A stretch of 64,000 nucleotides of DNA from Sphingobium sp. Lineage in GTDB: Bacteria > Pseudomonadota > Alphaproteobacteria > Sphingomonadales > Sphingomonadaceae. Location of the stretch: the NCBI GenBank assembly GCA_017744605.1, contig JAGIAZ010000008.1, positions 38,750-102,749 on the forward strand, read 5' to 3'. The notes under the pieces were generated by a model. The model did no database searches. It had not been told where the DNA came from and saw only the letters and a list, made by a program, of their open reading frames with translations. How positions within the stretch are numbered: the stretch's first letter is position 1; each line of letters begins with the position of its first letter. The translations under genes and the position numbers were made by a program. Below, piece after piece: positions 45,703-53,022 of this stretch.

Positions 45703-46410
45703 ATGGATGTCATCCTGAGGCGTATATCCGATGCCCCCTCGTTGCCGCTGATCTGGCGGCACATGACGCGATATTTTCGGCGGCACGGCTTTGACGCAAG
45801 CAGCTATTATATCATTCGCAGCGGATCCAACCTGCCGGCGACGCCGCCGCTGCAGGACGGCTATTCGCATGAAGAGATCGAAACCTATCTCTCGTTCGAC
45901 TTCCAGCGCCTCGACATCGTGCCGCGCATCGCGCTGGCCGCCGGCGTGCCGGTGCGCTGGCGCGAGGCGTGGGCGGGCGTGCAGCTCACGGCCGATGAGC
46001 GCGCGTTCCTGACGGCGCTGCAGGCGGTCAACTTCCCAGACGGCTATTCGCTGCCCTGCTACGGGCCCGGCAACCGCAATGCCGTGATGAGCATCACGAG
46101 CCGCGACGACACGTTTCGGCCGCCCATGGCCGAGCTGACCCAGCTGCAGTTCGCGGCGCAGGCGGCACATTTGCGCATCTGCGCGCTGTTCGCCGACGAG
46201 GTGGCGCTCAACCGGCAGCTGTCGAGCCGCGAGAAGGAAATCCTCGACTGGGTGGCGCGCGGCAAGAGCAACACCGTGATCGCCGAGATATTGGAGATCT
46301 CGCCGGGTACGGTGGATACCTATATGCGGCGCATCTACGAGAAGCTCGAAGTGTCCGACAGGACATCGGCGGCGGTCAAGGGCGTGGGACTGGGCCTGAT
46401 CGCGGCCTGA
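45703..46410 (+). CDS. LuxR-type autoinducer-binding regulator inside the GTA cluster
   Basis: A 235-residue protein. Residues about 15-160 match the autoinducer-binding domain: by alignment with TraR, Y62, D71, W86 and the Gly of DGYSLP correspond to Y61, D70, W85 and G113, and LTADERAFLTAL is a family motif. TraR W57 corresponds to E58 and P71 to I72. Residues about 170-235 are a LuxR HTH (LSSREKEILDWVARGKSNTVIAEIL). No luxI gene is in the window. It sits between terL and portal, same strand, so it may regulate the GTA genes. GGAAGGA lies 12 bases before the ATG. Confidence 0.9.
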   Translation: MDVILRRISDAPSLPLIWRHMTRYFRRHGFDASSYYIIRSGSNLPATPPLQDGYSHEEIETYLSFDFQRLDIVPRIALAAGVPVRWREAWAGVQLTADERAFLTALQAVNFPDGYSLPCYGPGNRNAVMSITSRDDTFRPPMAELTQLQFAAQAAHLRICALFADEVALNRQLSSREKEILDWVARGKSNTVIAEILEISPGTVDTYMRRIYEKLEVSDRTSAAVKGVGLGLIAA

Positions 46411-46449
46411 TCGGGGCGTGGAAGACGACTCTGCCCTGCGCGCTTCATT

Positions 46450-46530
46450 GTCATCCTGAACTTGGTTCAGAATCTCCATCGCACCGCAGAAGGTGCCGAA
46501 CGATAGATGCTGAAGCCTGTTCAGCATGAC
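46450..46530. repeat. REP-like inverted repeat between luxR-type gene and portal
   Basis: GTCATCCTGAACTTGGTTCAGAATCT (46450-46475) is inverted with about 80 percent identity at 46505-46530, around an inner perfect GCACC/GGTGC hairpin (46481-46495). It matches the common sphingomonad GTCATCCTGAAC...GTTCAGCATGAC repeat. It forms most of the only non-coding DNA between the regulator and the portal gene. Confidence 0.75.
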
Positions 46531-46553
46531 GTCCCAAATTGAGGAGACGACCC

Positions 46554-47720
46554 GTGAAATGGTTTGGACGAAAGGCCGGGGGCCATAGCCCGCGGCCGCC
46601 GCTGGCGCGCGCCTGGCTCGGATCGGGTTGGGCAGGGTGCTGGAATGGCGGGGGTGACTGGCCACAGAATTATGAAGCGCAATTGCGCGCAGCGATCCTC
46701 GTCAATCCGGTGGCGCAGCGCGCGCTGCGGCTGGTGAGCGAGGCGGCAGGCGGCGCCGCGCTGATCGCGAGCGCGGACAGGGAGGGAGATGCCGCTGCGG
46801 CGCTGACGCTCGTGCAGAAACGCGCGGCGGGACAAGGCCTCGTCGAGACGATGGCGGCTCACATCCTGCTCCATGGAAACGCCTATGTGCAGATCGGCCA
46901 TGGGGCCGACGGCAGGCCGGCAAGCCTCTATGCGCTGCGGCCGGACCGGGTGACGATCGAGGCGGATGCGCGGGGCTGGCCGCGCGCCTATCGTTACCGG
47001 GCGGGCGAGGCGGCGGTCAGCTATGCCAGCGAAGACGCCGCCGGTCGGACCGCGATCATCCACGTGAAGTCGCTCAATCCGGCCGACGATCATTATGGTC
47101 TTGGCTGCCTGGGCGCGGCTGCCGGCGCCGTCGCGATCCACAATGCGGCGGCCCAGTGGAACAAGGCCCTGCTCGACAATGCGGCGCGACCTTCGGGCGC
47201 ACTGGTCTATGACGGCGGCGAGGGCGCGGTATTGTCGTCCGACCAGTTCGACAGGCTGAAATCGGAGCTCGAGGCGGCCTTCCAGGGGCCCGGCAATGCC
47301 GGACGGCCGATGCTGCTCGAAGGCGGGTTGAGCTGGCATGCGCTCAGCCTCTCGCCGCACGACATGGATTTCGTCGCACTCAAGGCAGCAGCGGCGCGCG
47401 ATATCGCGCTCGCCTTCGGAATACCGCCGGTGCTGATCGGCTTGCCGGGCGACAGCACCTATTCCAACTATCGCGAGGCCAATCGCGCGCTCTGGCGGCA
47501 GACCGTGCTGCCGCTCGCCGAGAAGATCCTGGGCGGGCTGGCGCAAGGGCTGCGCGGCTTCATGCCGGGGCTATCGATCGGCGTGGACATGAACGCACTG
47601 CCGGCGCTGATCGAGGATCGCGCCATGCTGTGGGACCGCATCACATCGGCGGATTTCCTGTCCAGCGAAGAGAAGCGGGCGATGCTGGGCGTCGGACTGG
47701 CCCCGGAGAACGCAGCATGA
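46554..47720 (+). CDS. GTA portal protein (HK97 family)
   Basis: A 388-residue protein of the dodecameric DNA gate at the head vertex. MKWFGRKAG is a usual opening. AAILVNPVAQRALRLVSEA, LLHGNAYVQIG and GIPPVLIGLPGDSTYSNYREANRALW are family motifs. The start is GTG at 46554 with GGAG eight bases upstream. The stop overlaps the next gene as ATGA. Confidence 0.93.
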   Translation: MKWFGRKAGGHSPRPPLARAWLGSGWAGCWNGGGDWPQNYEAQLRAAILVNPVAQRALRLVSEAAGGAALIASADREGDAAAALTLVQKRAAGQGLVETMAAHILLHGNAYVQIGHGADGRPASLYALRPDRVTIEADARGWPRAYRYRAGEAAVSYASEDAAGRTAIIHVKSLNPADDHYGLGCLGAAAGAVAIHNAAAQWNKALLDNAARPSGALVYDGGEGAVLSSDQFDRLKSELEAAFQGPGNAGRPMLLEGGLSWHALSLSPHDMDFVALKAAAARDIALAFGIPPVLIGLPGDSTYSNYREANRALWRQTVLPLAEKILGGLAQGLRGFMPGLSIGVDMNALPALIEDRAMLWDRITSADFLSSEEKRAMLGVGLAPENAA

Positions 47721-48034
47721 GTGTGCGGGACAGCGAAATGCTGGCGCTACTGGTCGCGCAGGCGGAAGAGCGCGGCGGCGACCTCGTCATGATCCGGGCG
47801 CTGGTCGAGGAAGCGAGCGACCTCGGTGCGGCGCGGGCGCTGGAGCGGCTCGGGCTGGCGGACGCGACGGCGCATGAGGATGTGCGGGAACTGCGCGAAT
47901 TGCTGCGTGGCTGGCGCGACGCCAAGCGCGCGGCGCGCAATGCCGCGGTGGGCTGGCTCATCCGGGTCGCTGTCGCGCTGCTGTTGCTCGGCCTGGCGGT
48001 GAAGCTCGACCTGCTGCGGATGTTGCGGGCATGA
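47717..48034 (+). CDS. Small membrane protein in GTA cluster (DUF6127-like)
   Basis: A 105-residue protein with a helical, charged N-terminal region and a single membrane helix at about residues 76-97 (AVGWLIRVAVALLLLGLAV). It lies between portal and protease, with 4-base overlaps on both sides, in the place of the small g3.5 gene of RcGTA. The name DUF6127 is from memory. It is the only membrane-helix protein of the cluster. Function is unknown. Confidence 0.7.
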   Translation: MSVRDSEMLALLVAQAEERGGDLVMIRALVEEASDLGAARALERLGLADATAHEDVRELRELLRGWRDAKRAARNAAVGWLIRVAVALLLLGLAVKLDLLRMLRA

Positions 48035-48459
48035 AGGGTGCGGCAATGACGGAAGGGGCCGTCCGTTTCGCAGGTTATGCGGCGATCTTCGATCGGCTCG
48101 ATCATGGCGGCGACATCATTGTACGCGGGGCCTTTGCGGAGAGTCTCAAGCGCATGGCCGGGCGCGAATTGCCGCTGCTCTGGCAACATGGCCCCGAGCA
48201 GCGCATCGGCACGATCGAGCTGGCCGGCGAGGATGAGCGCGGCTTACGGGTGATCGGCCGGGTCGATGGGCAGGGATCGACGGCCCGAAAGGCCGCAGTC
48301 TTTCTGAAGGACGGGCGGCTGGACGGGCTGTCCTTCGGCTATCGAGTGGTTGCTGCCGAAGGGGAGACGCCAAGGCGACTCGATGCGCTCGACCTGGTCG
48401 AGGTCAGCCTGGTGACGCATCCGATGCAGCCGCTGGCACGGGTGCATGCCGTGGAATGA
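48031..48459 (+). CDS. GTA prohead protease (HK97 family)
   Basis: A 142-residue serine protease that matures the capsid. VRFAGYAAIFDRLDHGGDIIVRGAF is the family N-terminus. The catalytic His is in LLWQHGPEQRIG and Ser in LDGLSFGYR, with Glu in LVEVSLVTHPM. The start overlaps the upstream stop (ATGA). It is followed by an antisense gene before the capsid gene, an unusual interruption. Confidence 0.93.
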   Translation: MKGAAMTEGAVRFAGYAAIFDRLDHGGDIIVRGAFAESLKRMAGRELPLLWQHGPEQRIGTIELAGEDERGLRVIGRVDGQGSTARKAAVFLKDGRLDGLSFGYRVVAAEGETPRRLDALDLVEVSLVTHPMQPLARVHAVE

Positions 48460-48513
48460 AGAAAGGGAGAGACCGGAGTCCCTCCCTTTCCTGTTCATAT
48501 GGCCGCAAGCGTT

Positions 48514-49518
48514 TCAGGCGAAGCGGACGGCGACCTTCCGGCGGCGCATATTGGCGCCGACGAGGCCGAATCCGGCGATCATGAGCGCCCAGCTGGTCGG
48601 CTCGGGCACGGCGCCATTATACTTCAGTTTGACCATGTATGACTGGTTGGGGCCGTTGCCATCGTCGCTCACGAGATAGATGTTGCCCTGCCCATCGAGG
48701 GTCATGCCCTCGAACTTGCCGCCGGCGTTCGTGGGATCGATCGTCGATGTGAAGGCGGCGAGCGAGTAGCTGCCGACCAGCGCGCCGGTCTTGGTGACTT
48801 CCATGATCAGCTTCGACGTGCCGCTGAGGATCAGCAGATTGTCCGAAGTCGCGCCGCTGAAACCACCATTCGAAAGCACGGCGATGTCCGAAAGCGTGTT
48901 GAGACCGAGAGCGCCGATGCTGAAGGGGTTGGTGACCGTGCCGGCGCCGGCGGCCCAATCGGCGCCCGTGATCTTGTAGATCGTCTGGGGATCGGTTTCC
49001 TTCACGCCCCAGAAATCGCCGGTCTTCCTGTCGAAGGCGATGCCTTCGAGGCCCTTGTTACCGGCATCGGGGCCGATGCTGATCCGCTGCGCGGTATCGA
49101 AGGACGTGTAGGTGCGGTCGCCATCCATGGTGGCGCTGGTGACCTTGAACATATCCTGGACGCGTTCGGAGCCGATCACATAGTTGTTGTTGCCGATATA
49201 GGTCAGGCCCTCGGGATCGCACTTGTTGCTGGCGATGATCTGGCAGCCGTTGACGGTGATCGTCGCGAGGAAGTTGCCGTTCATGTCATATTCGCCGAGC
49301 GTCGCGAAATAGTTGCCGTTGCTGCCCTTGGCTTCCTCGTCGTTGGTGACCATCAGGCGGTTCTGGTCCCAATTATAGGCGACGGCGCTACCCTCCTTGG
49401 TCGCGATCGCCCTGGTCCATTCGACCGTGTAATTGTCCAAGATGCCGGCGGCATTGGCCGAAACGGCGGCGGTGCAGGCGAGCAAGGCCGCGCAGCCGCG
49501 CAGAAGAGCGGTTTTCAT
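48514..49518 (-). CDS. PEPxxWA-CTERM exported protein, beta-propeller-like, antisense inside GTA cluster
   Basis: A 334-residue protein with a signal peptide (residues 1-24, VSANA-AG), repeated strand-loop units (GEYDMNGNFLATITVNG, EGLTYIGNNNYVIGSE, GLEGIAFDRKTGDFWGVKE, FEGMTLDGQGNIYLVSDDG) like SdiA-regulated or phytase-like propellers, and the sorting tail PEPTSWALMIAGFGLVG followed by MRRRK. The tail targets exosortase processing in exopolysaccharide-producing cells. It is encoded against the direction of the GTA genes between protease and capsid, so it appears to be inserted. The ATG at 49518 is chosen, with 49524 possible. Confidence 0.88.
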   Translation of the reverse strand: MKTALLRGCAALLACTAAVSANAAGILDNYTVEWTRAIATKEGSAVAYNWDQNRLMVTNDEEAKGSNGNYFATLGEYDMNGNFLATITVNGCQIIASNKCDPEGLTYIGNNNYVIGSERVQDMFKVTSATMDGDRTYTSFDTAQRISIGPDAGNKGLEGIAFDRKTGDFWGVKETDPQTIYKITGADWAAGAGTVTNPFSIGALGLNTLSDIAVLSNGGFSGATSDNLLILSGTSKLIMEVTKTGALVGSYSLAAFTSTIDPTNAGGKFEGMTLDGQGNIYLVSDDGNGPNQSYMVKLKYNGAVPEPTSWALMIAGFGLVGANMRRRKVAVRFA

Positions 49519-49687
49519 AGTCATTCCCACTTTGATTGCGTTCCCAGATGCCCCTTTCCGGACGGAGAGAGGCTCGACGGGCTATGGCGACCGACCGTGA
49601 CGCACGGGTGACGGATTCGTTAACCAATTGAGACAGCGCGCCTTGTGCCGCGATGGGCCGGATAGGGCGGTTGATCAGTCATATTCG

Positions 49688-49710
49688 CCCCTCTCCTTCA
49701 GGGGAGGGGG
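49688..49710. repeat. GC-rich hairpin upstream of capsid gene
   Basis: CCCCTCTCC (about 49688-49696) faces GGGGAGGGG (49701-49709) across TTCA. It resembles a second hairpin at 53660-53682 (CTCTCCCCCGAAGGGGCGGGGAG). These belong to a dispersed short palindrome type. Confidence 0.6.
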
Positions 49711-49725
49711 CTAACGATGAGTTTC

Positions 49726-49752
49726 GGGGCCCTCGCGGCCCCTTTTTCTTTG
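49726..49752 (+). terminator. Intrinsic terminator just before the capsid start
   Basis: GGGGCC (49726-49731) pairs perfectly with GGCCCC (49737-49742) across CTCGC and is followed by TTTTTCTTTG. On the plus strand this is a canonical rho-independent terminator only 21 bases before the capsid ATG at 49774. It lies within an in-frame upstream extension of the capsid frame (ATG 49717, preceded by GGAGGGGG). Translation from that ATG would disrupt the hairpin. Confidence 0.75.
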
Positions 49753-49773
49753 TCTGAAGCAGGAGACGTGAAC

Positions 49774-50925
49774 ATGCTGGAAGTGAAAGCCAATGCGCTG
49801 GAGGAGAGCTTTGACGCGATCCTGCAGGCCGACCGGATTGCGGGTCTGGAGGAGCGTATCGACGCGCTCGACGATGCGATGAAAACGCAAGCGGAGCGCG
49901 CAGCCCATGCTCTCGGGCGCCCGCCGCTGGATGGCGCCAAGGGCGGCGAGGCCGATCCGGCACGCACCGCCTTCACCGAGAAATATCTGCGCCGCGGCAT
50001 CGAGGCCGGTGTCGAGCTTAAGAGCTTTTCGGGCGCGACACCGGGTGCGGGCGGCTATGCGGTGCCGCGCGAGATCGATCAGATGATCGAGGCGACGCTC
50101 AAGGCCATCTCGCCCATCCGCGCCGTCGCCAATGTCGTGCGCACCGGCACGGCGGGCTATCGCAAGCTGGTGACGACCGGCGGCGTGGTTTCCGGCTGGG
50201 CCTCGGAAACCGGGTCGCGCGCCGAGACGGGCACGCCGACCTTCCAGGAAATCGCGCCACCTTCCGGCGAGCTCTACGCCAATCCCGCAGCCAGCCAGGC
50301 GATGCTGGACGACGCGCAGTTCGATGTCGAAAGCTGGCTCGCCAACGAGATCGCCCGCGAGTTCGCCAGGGCGGAGGGAGCGGCTTTCGTCTCCGGCAAC
50401 GGGACCAACAAGCCCAAGGGCTTCCTCGCCTATGCGACCACCAACGAGTCCGACAGCGTGCGCGCCTTCGGCTCGCTCCAATATGTGGCATCGGGGGCTT
50501 CGGGCGGTTTTGCGGCGTCCAATCCGCAGGACAAGCTCATCGATCTCGTCCAGGCGCTGAACAGCGCCTATCGCCAGGGCGCAGTGTTCGTCATGAACTC
50601 GGCGACGCTGGCGCGCATCCGCAAGTTCAAGACGTCGGACGGGGCGTTCCTGTGGCAGCCTTCGCTGGCCGCGGGCACGCCGGCGAGCTTGCTCGGCTAT
50701 CCGGTGATCGAGGCCGAGGACATGCCCGATATCGCCGCCGACAGCCTCTCGGTCGCCTTCGGCAATTTCGCACACGGCTATGTGATCGCCGAACGCAGCG
50801 AGACGAGCATCCTGCGCGATCCCTTCACCAACAAGCCGTTCGTGAACTTCTATGCGGTGAAGCGCATCGGCGGTGCGGTCGCCAACAGCGATGCCATCAA
50901 GTTGATGAAGTTCGCCGCCTCGTAG
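49774..50925 (+). CDS. GTA major capsid protein (HK97 fold)
   Basis: A 383-residue main head protein. MLEVKANALEESFDAI opens a coiled-coil delta-like region (ADRIAGLEERIDALDDAMKTQAERAAHAL, residues about 20-48), normally removed by the protease. The mature HK97 fold begins near GGYAVPREIDQMI. AFVSGNGTNKPKGFL and the C-terminal FVNFYAVKRIGGAVANSDAIKLMKFAAS are conserved family parts. AGGAG lies nine bases before the ATG. An in-frame ATG at 49717 with its own ribosome site would add 19 residues and read through the terminator hairpin. Confidence 0.94.
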   Translation: MLEVKANALEESFDAILQADRIAGLEERIDALDDAMKTQAERAAHALGRPPLDGAKGGEADPARTAFTEKYLRRGIEAGVELKSFSGATPGAGGYAVPREIDQMIEATLKAISPIRAVANVVRTGTAGYRKLVTTGGVVSGWASETGSRAETGTPTFQEIAPPSGELYANPAASQAMLDDAQFDVESWLANEIAREFARAEGAAFVSGNGTNKPKGFLAYATTNESDSVRAFGSLQYVASGASGGFAASNPQDKLIDLVQALNSAYRQGAVFVMNSATLARIRKFKTSDGAFLWQPSLAAGTPASLLGYPVIEAEDMPDIAADSLSVAFGNFAHGYVIAERSETSILRDPFTNKPFVNFYAVKRIGGAVANSDAIKLMKFAAS

Positions 50926-51016
50926 GGCTTCGGCATCCTCGCCCCGTCGCGGGCGACCAGGCGGCGTCGGAGAAGGGCTCCCCTCTCCAAGCGCCGCCAG
51001 CCGTCTTCGATGGCAA

Positions 51017-51103
51017 GCTCCGCTCTCCTCTTCCCTAATAGCGGCGAGGAGAAGGAGCTGCCGGCCGTCCTGTCGGGGTTCTCCCCGTCCCGGCAGGGCG
51101 GCC
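51017..51103. repeat. Two hairpins between capsid and adaptor genes
   Basis: GCTCCGCTCTCCTC (51017-51030) faces GAGGAGAAGGAGC (51046-51058). GGCCGTCCTGTCGGGG (51063-51078) faces CCCCGTCCCGGCAGGGCGGCC (51083-51103). The second is a long imperfect hairpin without a T tract. They fill the 215-base gap after the highly expressed capsid gene and could protect its mRNA 3' end. Confidence 0.6.
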
Positions 51104-51140
51104 ATTCCCTTGCGACCGACAGAAAGGTCTCCCCCTTTTC

Positions 51141-51692
51141 ATGACCGTGACGATCGAAAATGGCGGGCCGCTGGCTGCGCCGCTCGATGCGCTGAAGGCC
51201 TATCTGCGTATCAGCAGCACAGCCGAAGACGATTTGCTGACGGACCTCCTCCGCGCCGCAACCGATGTGGCCGAGCGGTTCATCGGTCAACTGATCATTG
51301 CGCGCGGAATCGAGGAAATGATGGAGCCGAGCAACGCGTGGCGTGCGCTGGCGATGCGACCGGTGACGGCGATCACCGCCGTGGCGGGCGTGCCGGCGAG
51401 CGGGCCGGAATTCGCGCTCGGCGTCGATGCTTATGCGGTCGATATCGACGGCAATGGCGACGGCTGGCTGCGCGTGCGCGACGCGGGCGCGGCGGTCCAG
51501 TCCTTTGGGCGAATCCATGTGAGCTATCGCGCCGGGATCGCCGCCGATGCCGACGGCGTGCCGGATTCGATCCGCCTTGGCATCGTGCGCCTGGCCGGCG
51601 ACTATCATGCACTGCGCGAAGGCGTCCGCGCGCATCCGCCGGCATCGGTGACGGCGCTCTGGCGGCCGTGGCGGCGCATGGTGCTCAAATGA
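51141..51692 (+). CDS. GTA head-tail adaptor (gp6-like)
   Basis: A 183-residue connector protein. PLDALKAYLRISSTAEDDLLTDLLRAATDVAERFIGQ is the helical start of the HK97 gp6/SPP1 gp15-type adaptor, followed by the beta part and the SIRLGIVRLAGDYHALREG helix. It sits below the portal ring. The stop overlaps the next gene as ATGA. The RcGTA gp7 stopper gene expected between adaptor and terminator is absent. Confidence 0.88.
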   Translation: MTVTIENGGPLAAPLDALKAYLRISSTAEDDLLTDLLRAATDVAERFIGQLIIARGIEEMMEPSNAWRALAMRPVTAITAVAGVPASGPEFALGVDAYAVDIDGNGDGWLRVRDAGAAVQSFGRIHVSYRAGIAADADGVPDSIRLGIVRLAGDYHALREGVRAHPPASVTALWRPWRRMVLK

Positions 51693-52084
51693 GCGCGGAA
51701 CTGGCGGCGCGCGGCGCGATCCTGGCCGTGTTGCAGGGCGACGCGGTGCTCGCGGACCTGGTGAATCAGATTGCCGATGGCGAGCCGGTCAAGGCCAGCC
51801 CGCCCTGGCTGCTGGTCGGCGATGCGACAACGAGCGGCTGGGGTGCGCGCGGCGTGCGCGGCGTCACCATGCGCCAGACGATCGAGCTCACATTGCGCGG
51901 CGACCAGCTCTCGGCGGTCACGGCGATCCTCGACCGGACCGACGAATTGCTGCGCAGCATGGATGGCGACCTCGGCGCCTGGCGCATCACCCATCTCGCC
52001 TTCGAACGCTCGCGCATCCGGCGCAATGGCACCGAATGGCGCGCCGCAGCCGATTATTCGATCCGCATGGCGCGGACTCTCTGA
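51689..52084 (+). CDS. GTA tail terminator (gp8-like, DUF3168)
   Basis: A 131-residue protein matching DUF3168 tail completion proteins: LAARGAILAVLQGDAVLADLVN at the start, and MRQTIELTLRGDQLSAVTAILDRTDELLRSM in the middle. It caps the tail tube at the head end. The frame is open far upstream, but the ATG at 51689, overlapping the adaptor stop, is the evident start. Confidence 0.88.
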   Translation: MSAELAARGAILAVLQGDAVLADLVNQIADGEPVKASPPWLLVGDATTSGWGARGVRGVTMRQTIELTLRGDQLSAVTAILDRTDELLRSMDGDLGAWRITHLAFERSRIRRNGTEWRAAADYSIRMARTL

Positions 52085-52109
52085 ACTCTCACATCCGAAA
52101 GGACAGACC

Positions 52110-52517
52110 ATGGCAGTGGAAAAGGGCAGCGCATTCCTGCTCAAGATTGGCGACGGCGGTGCGCCCGTCGTTTATGCGACGATCGCGGGGCTGCGCACGA
52201 CGCAGATCTCGGTGAACGGCGAGGCCGTCAACATCACCAGCAAGGATTCGGGAGGTTGGCGGCAGCTGCTGCCGGGCGCGGGCGTGCGGGCGGTGAGTGT
52301 TTCGGGCGCGGGCATCTTCACCGGATCGGCGGCGGAAGTGCGGCTGCGCGATCATGCCTTGGGCGGCGCGATCGACGATTATGAACTCAGCTTCGAGAGC
52401 GGCGAAAAGCTGCGCGGCAAGTTCCTCGTCACGCGGCTCGATTATGCTGGCGATTACAATGGCGAGCGCAGCTACACGCTCAGCCTCGAAAGCTCCGGCG
52501 TCGTGAGCGCCCTGTGA
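52110..52517 (+). CDS. GTA major tail tube protein (gp9-like)
   Basis: A 135-residue protein building the short tail tube. MAVEKGSAFLLKIGDGG, TTQISVNGEAVNITSKDSGGWRQLLPGAGVRAVSVSGAGIF and the end YTLSLESSGVVS are typical of GTA and TP901-like tail tube proteins. CCGAAAGGA precedes the ATG. The stop overlaps the next GTG start. Confidence 0.92.
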   Translation: MAVEKGSAFLLKIGDGGAPVVYATIAGLRTTQISVNGEAVNITSKDSGGWRQLLPGAGVRAVSVSGAGIFTGSAAEVRLRDHALGGAIDDYELSFESGEKLRGKFLVTRLDYAGDYNGERSYTLSLESSGVVSAL

Positions 52518-52825
52518 GCGAGCCAAACATGGCACGCGGCGAGGCCGGCTTTTCGGTGGGCGGCCGGACGCTTCTGCTGCGGCCGAGCTTTGCGGCGCTG
52601 GTGGTGGCGGAAGGGGAGCTCGGGCCGTTGCTGGCGCTGGCCGACCGGGCGGCGGAGGGCAGGGTGCTCCTGTCCGAGATGACGGCGCTGATCTGGCATT
52701 GCATTGCGGAGCGAGACGGGCTCGCGCGCGAGGATATCGGCGAGGCGCTGGTGGCACAGGGGGTCGGCGCCGCGCTGCCGGCGCTGCGCGCGATCCTGCG
52801 CCAGGTGCTGGTCGGATCGGCATGA
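52514..52825 (+). CDS. GTA gp10 family tail assembly protein
   Basis: A 103-residue protein with GTG start at 52514 (GTGA overlap). GGRTLLLRPSFAALVVAEGELG and LSEMTALIWHC match the gene transfer agent gp10 family (GTA_gp10 type). It lies between tail tube and tape measure, the place of tail assembly chaperones. Probably cytoplasmic and not part of the particle. Confidence 0.85.
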   Translation: MSEPNMARGEAGFSVGGRTLLLRPSFAALVVAEGELGPLLALADRAAEGRVLLSEMTALIWHCIAERDGLAREDIGEALVAQGVGAALPALRAILRQVLVGSA

Positions 52826-53022
52826 ACTTTGCCGAAGGCGCGCGGCGGCTCGCGGGACAGGCAGGGCTGCTGCTCGGCTGGCGACCCGACGAATTCTGGC
52901 GCGCGACGCCGGACGAGCTGGAGACGGCACTGGCCGCGCTCGCCGCGATGATCCCGGAAAGCGCCGCACCGCCGGACCCGGCCACATTGGCGCGGCTCAA
53001 GGAGATGCACCCCGATGGATGA
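52822..53022 (+). CDS. GTA gp10.1-like tail assembly chaperone
   Basis: A 66-residue protein: GARRLAGQAGLLLGWRPDEFWRATPDELETALAAL is the short phage tail assembly chaperone (TAC) motif of RcGTA-like clusters. The ATG overlaps the upstream stop, and its end overlaps the tape measure start by 8 bases. With gp10 it resembles the split chaperone pair that phages usually express by frameshifting. Confidence 0.8.
   Translation: MNFAEGARRLAGQAGLLLGWRPDEFWRATPDELETALAALAAMIPESAAPPDPATLARLKEMHPDG

Noticed and set aside
52514..53022. Programmed frameshift between the two tail chaperone-like genes
   Set aside because: No slippery heptamer was recognised. Each gene has its own start (GTG and ATG) in an overlap.
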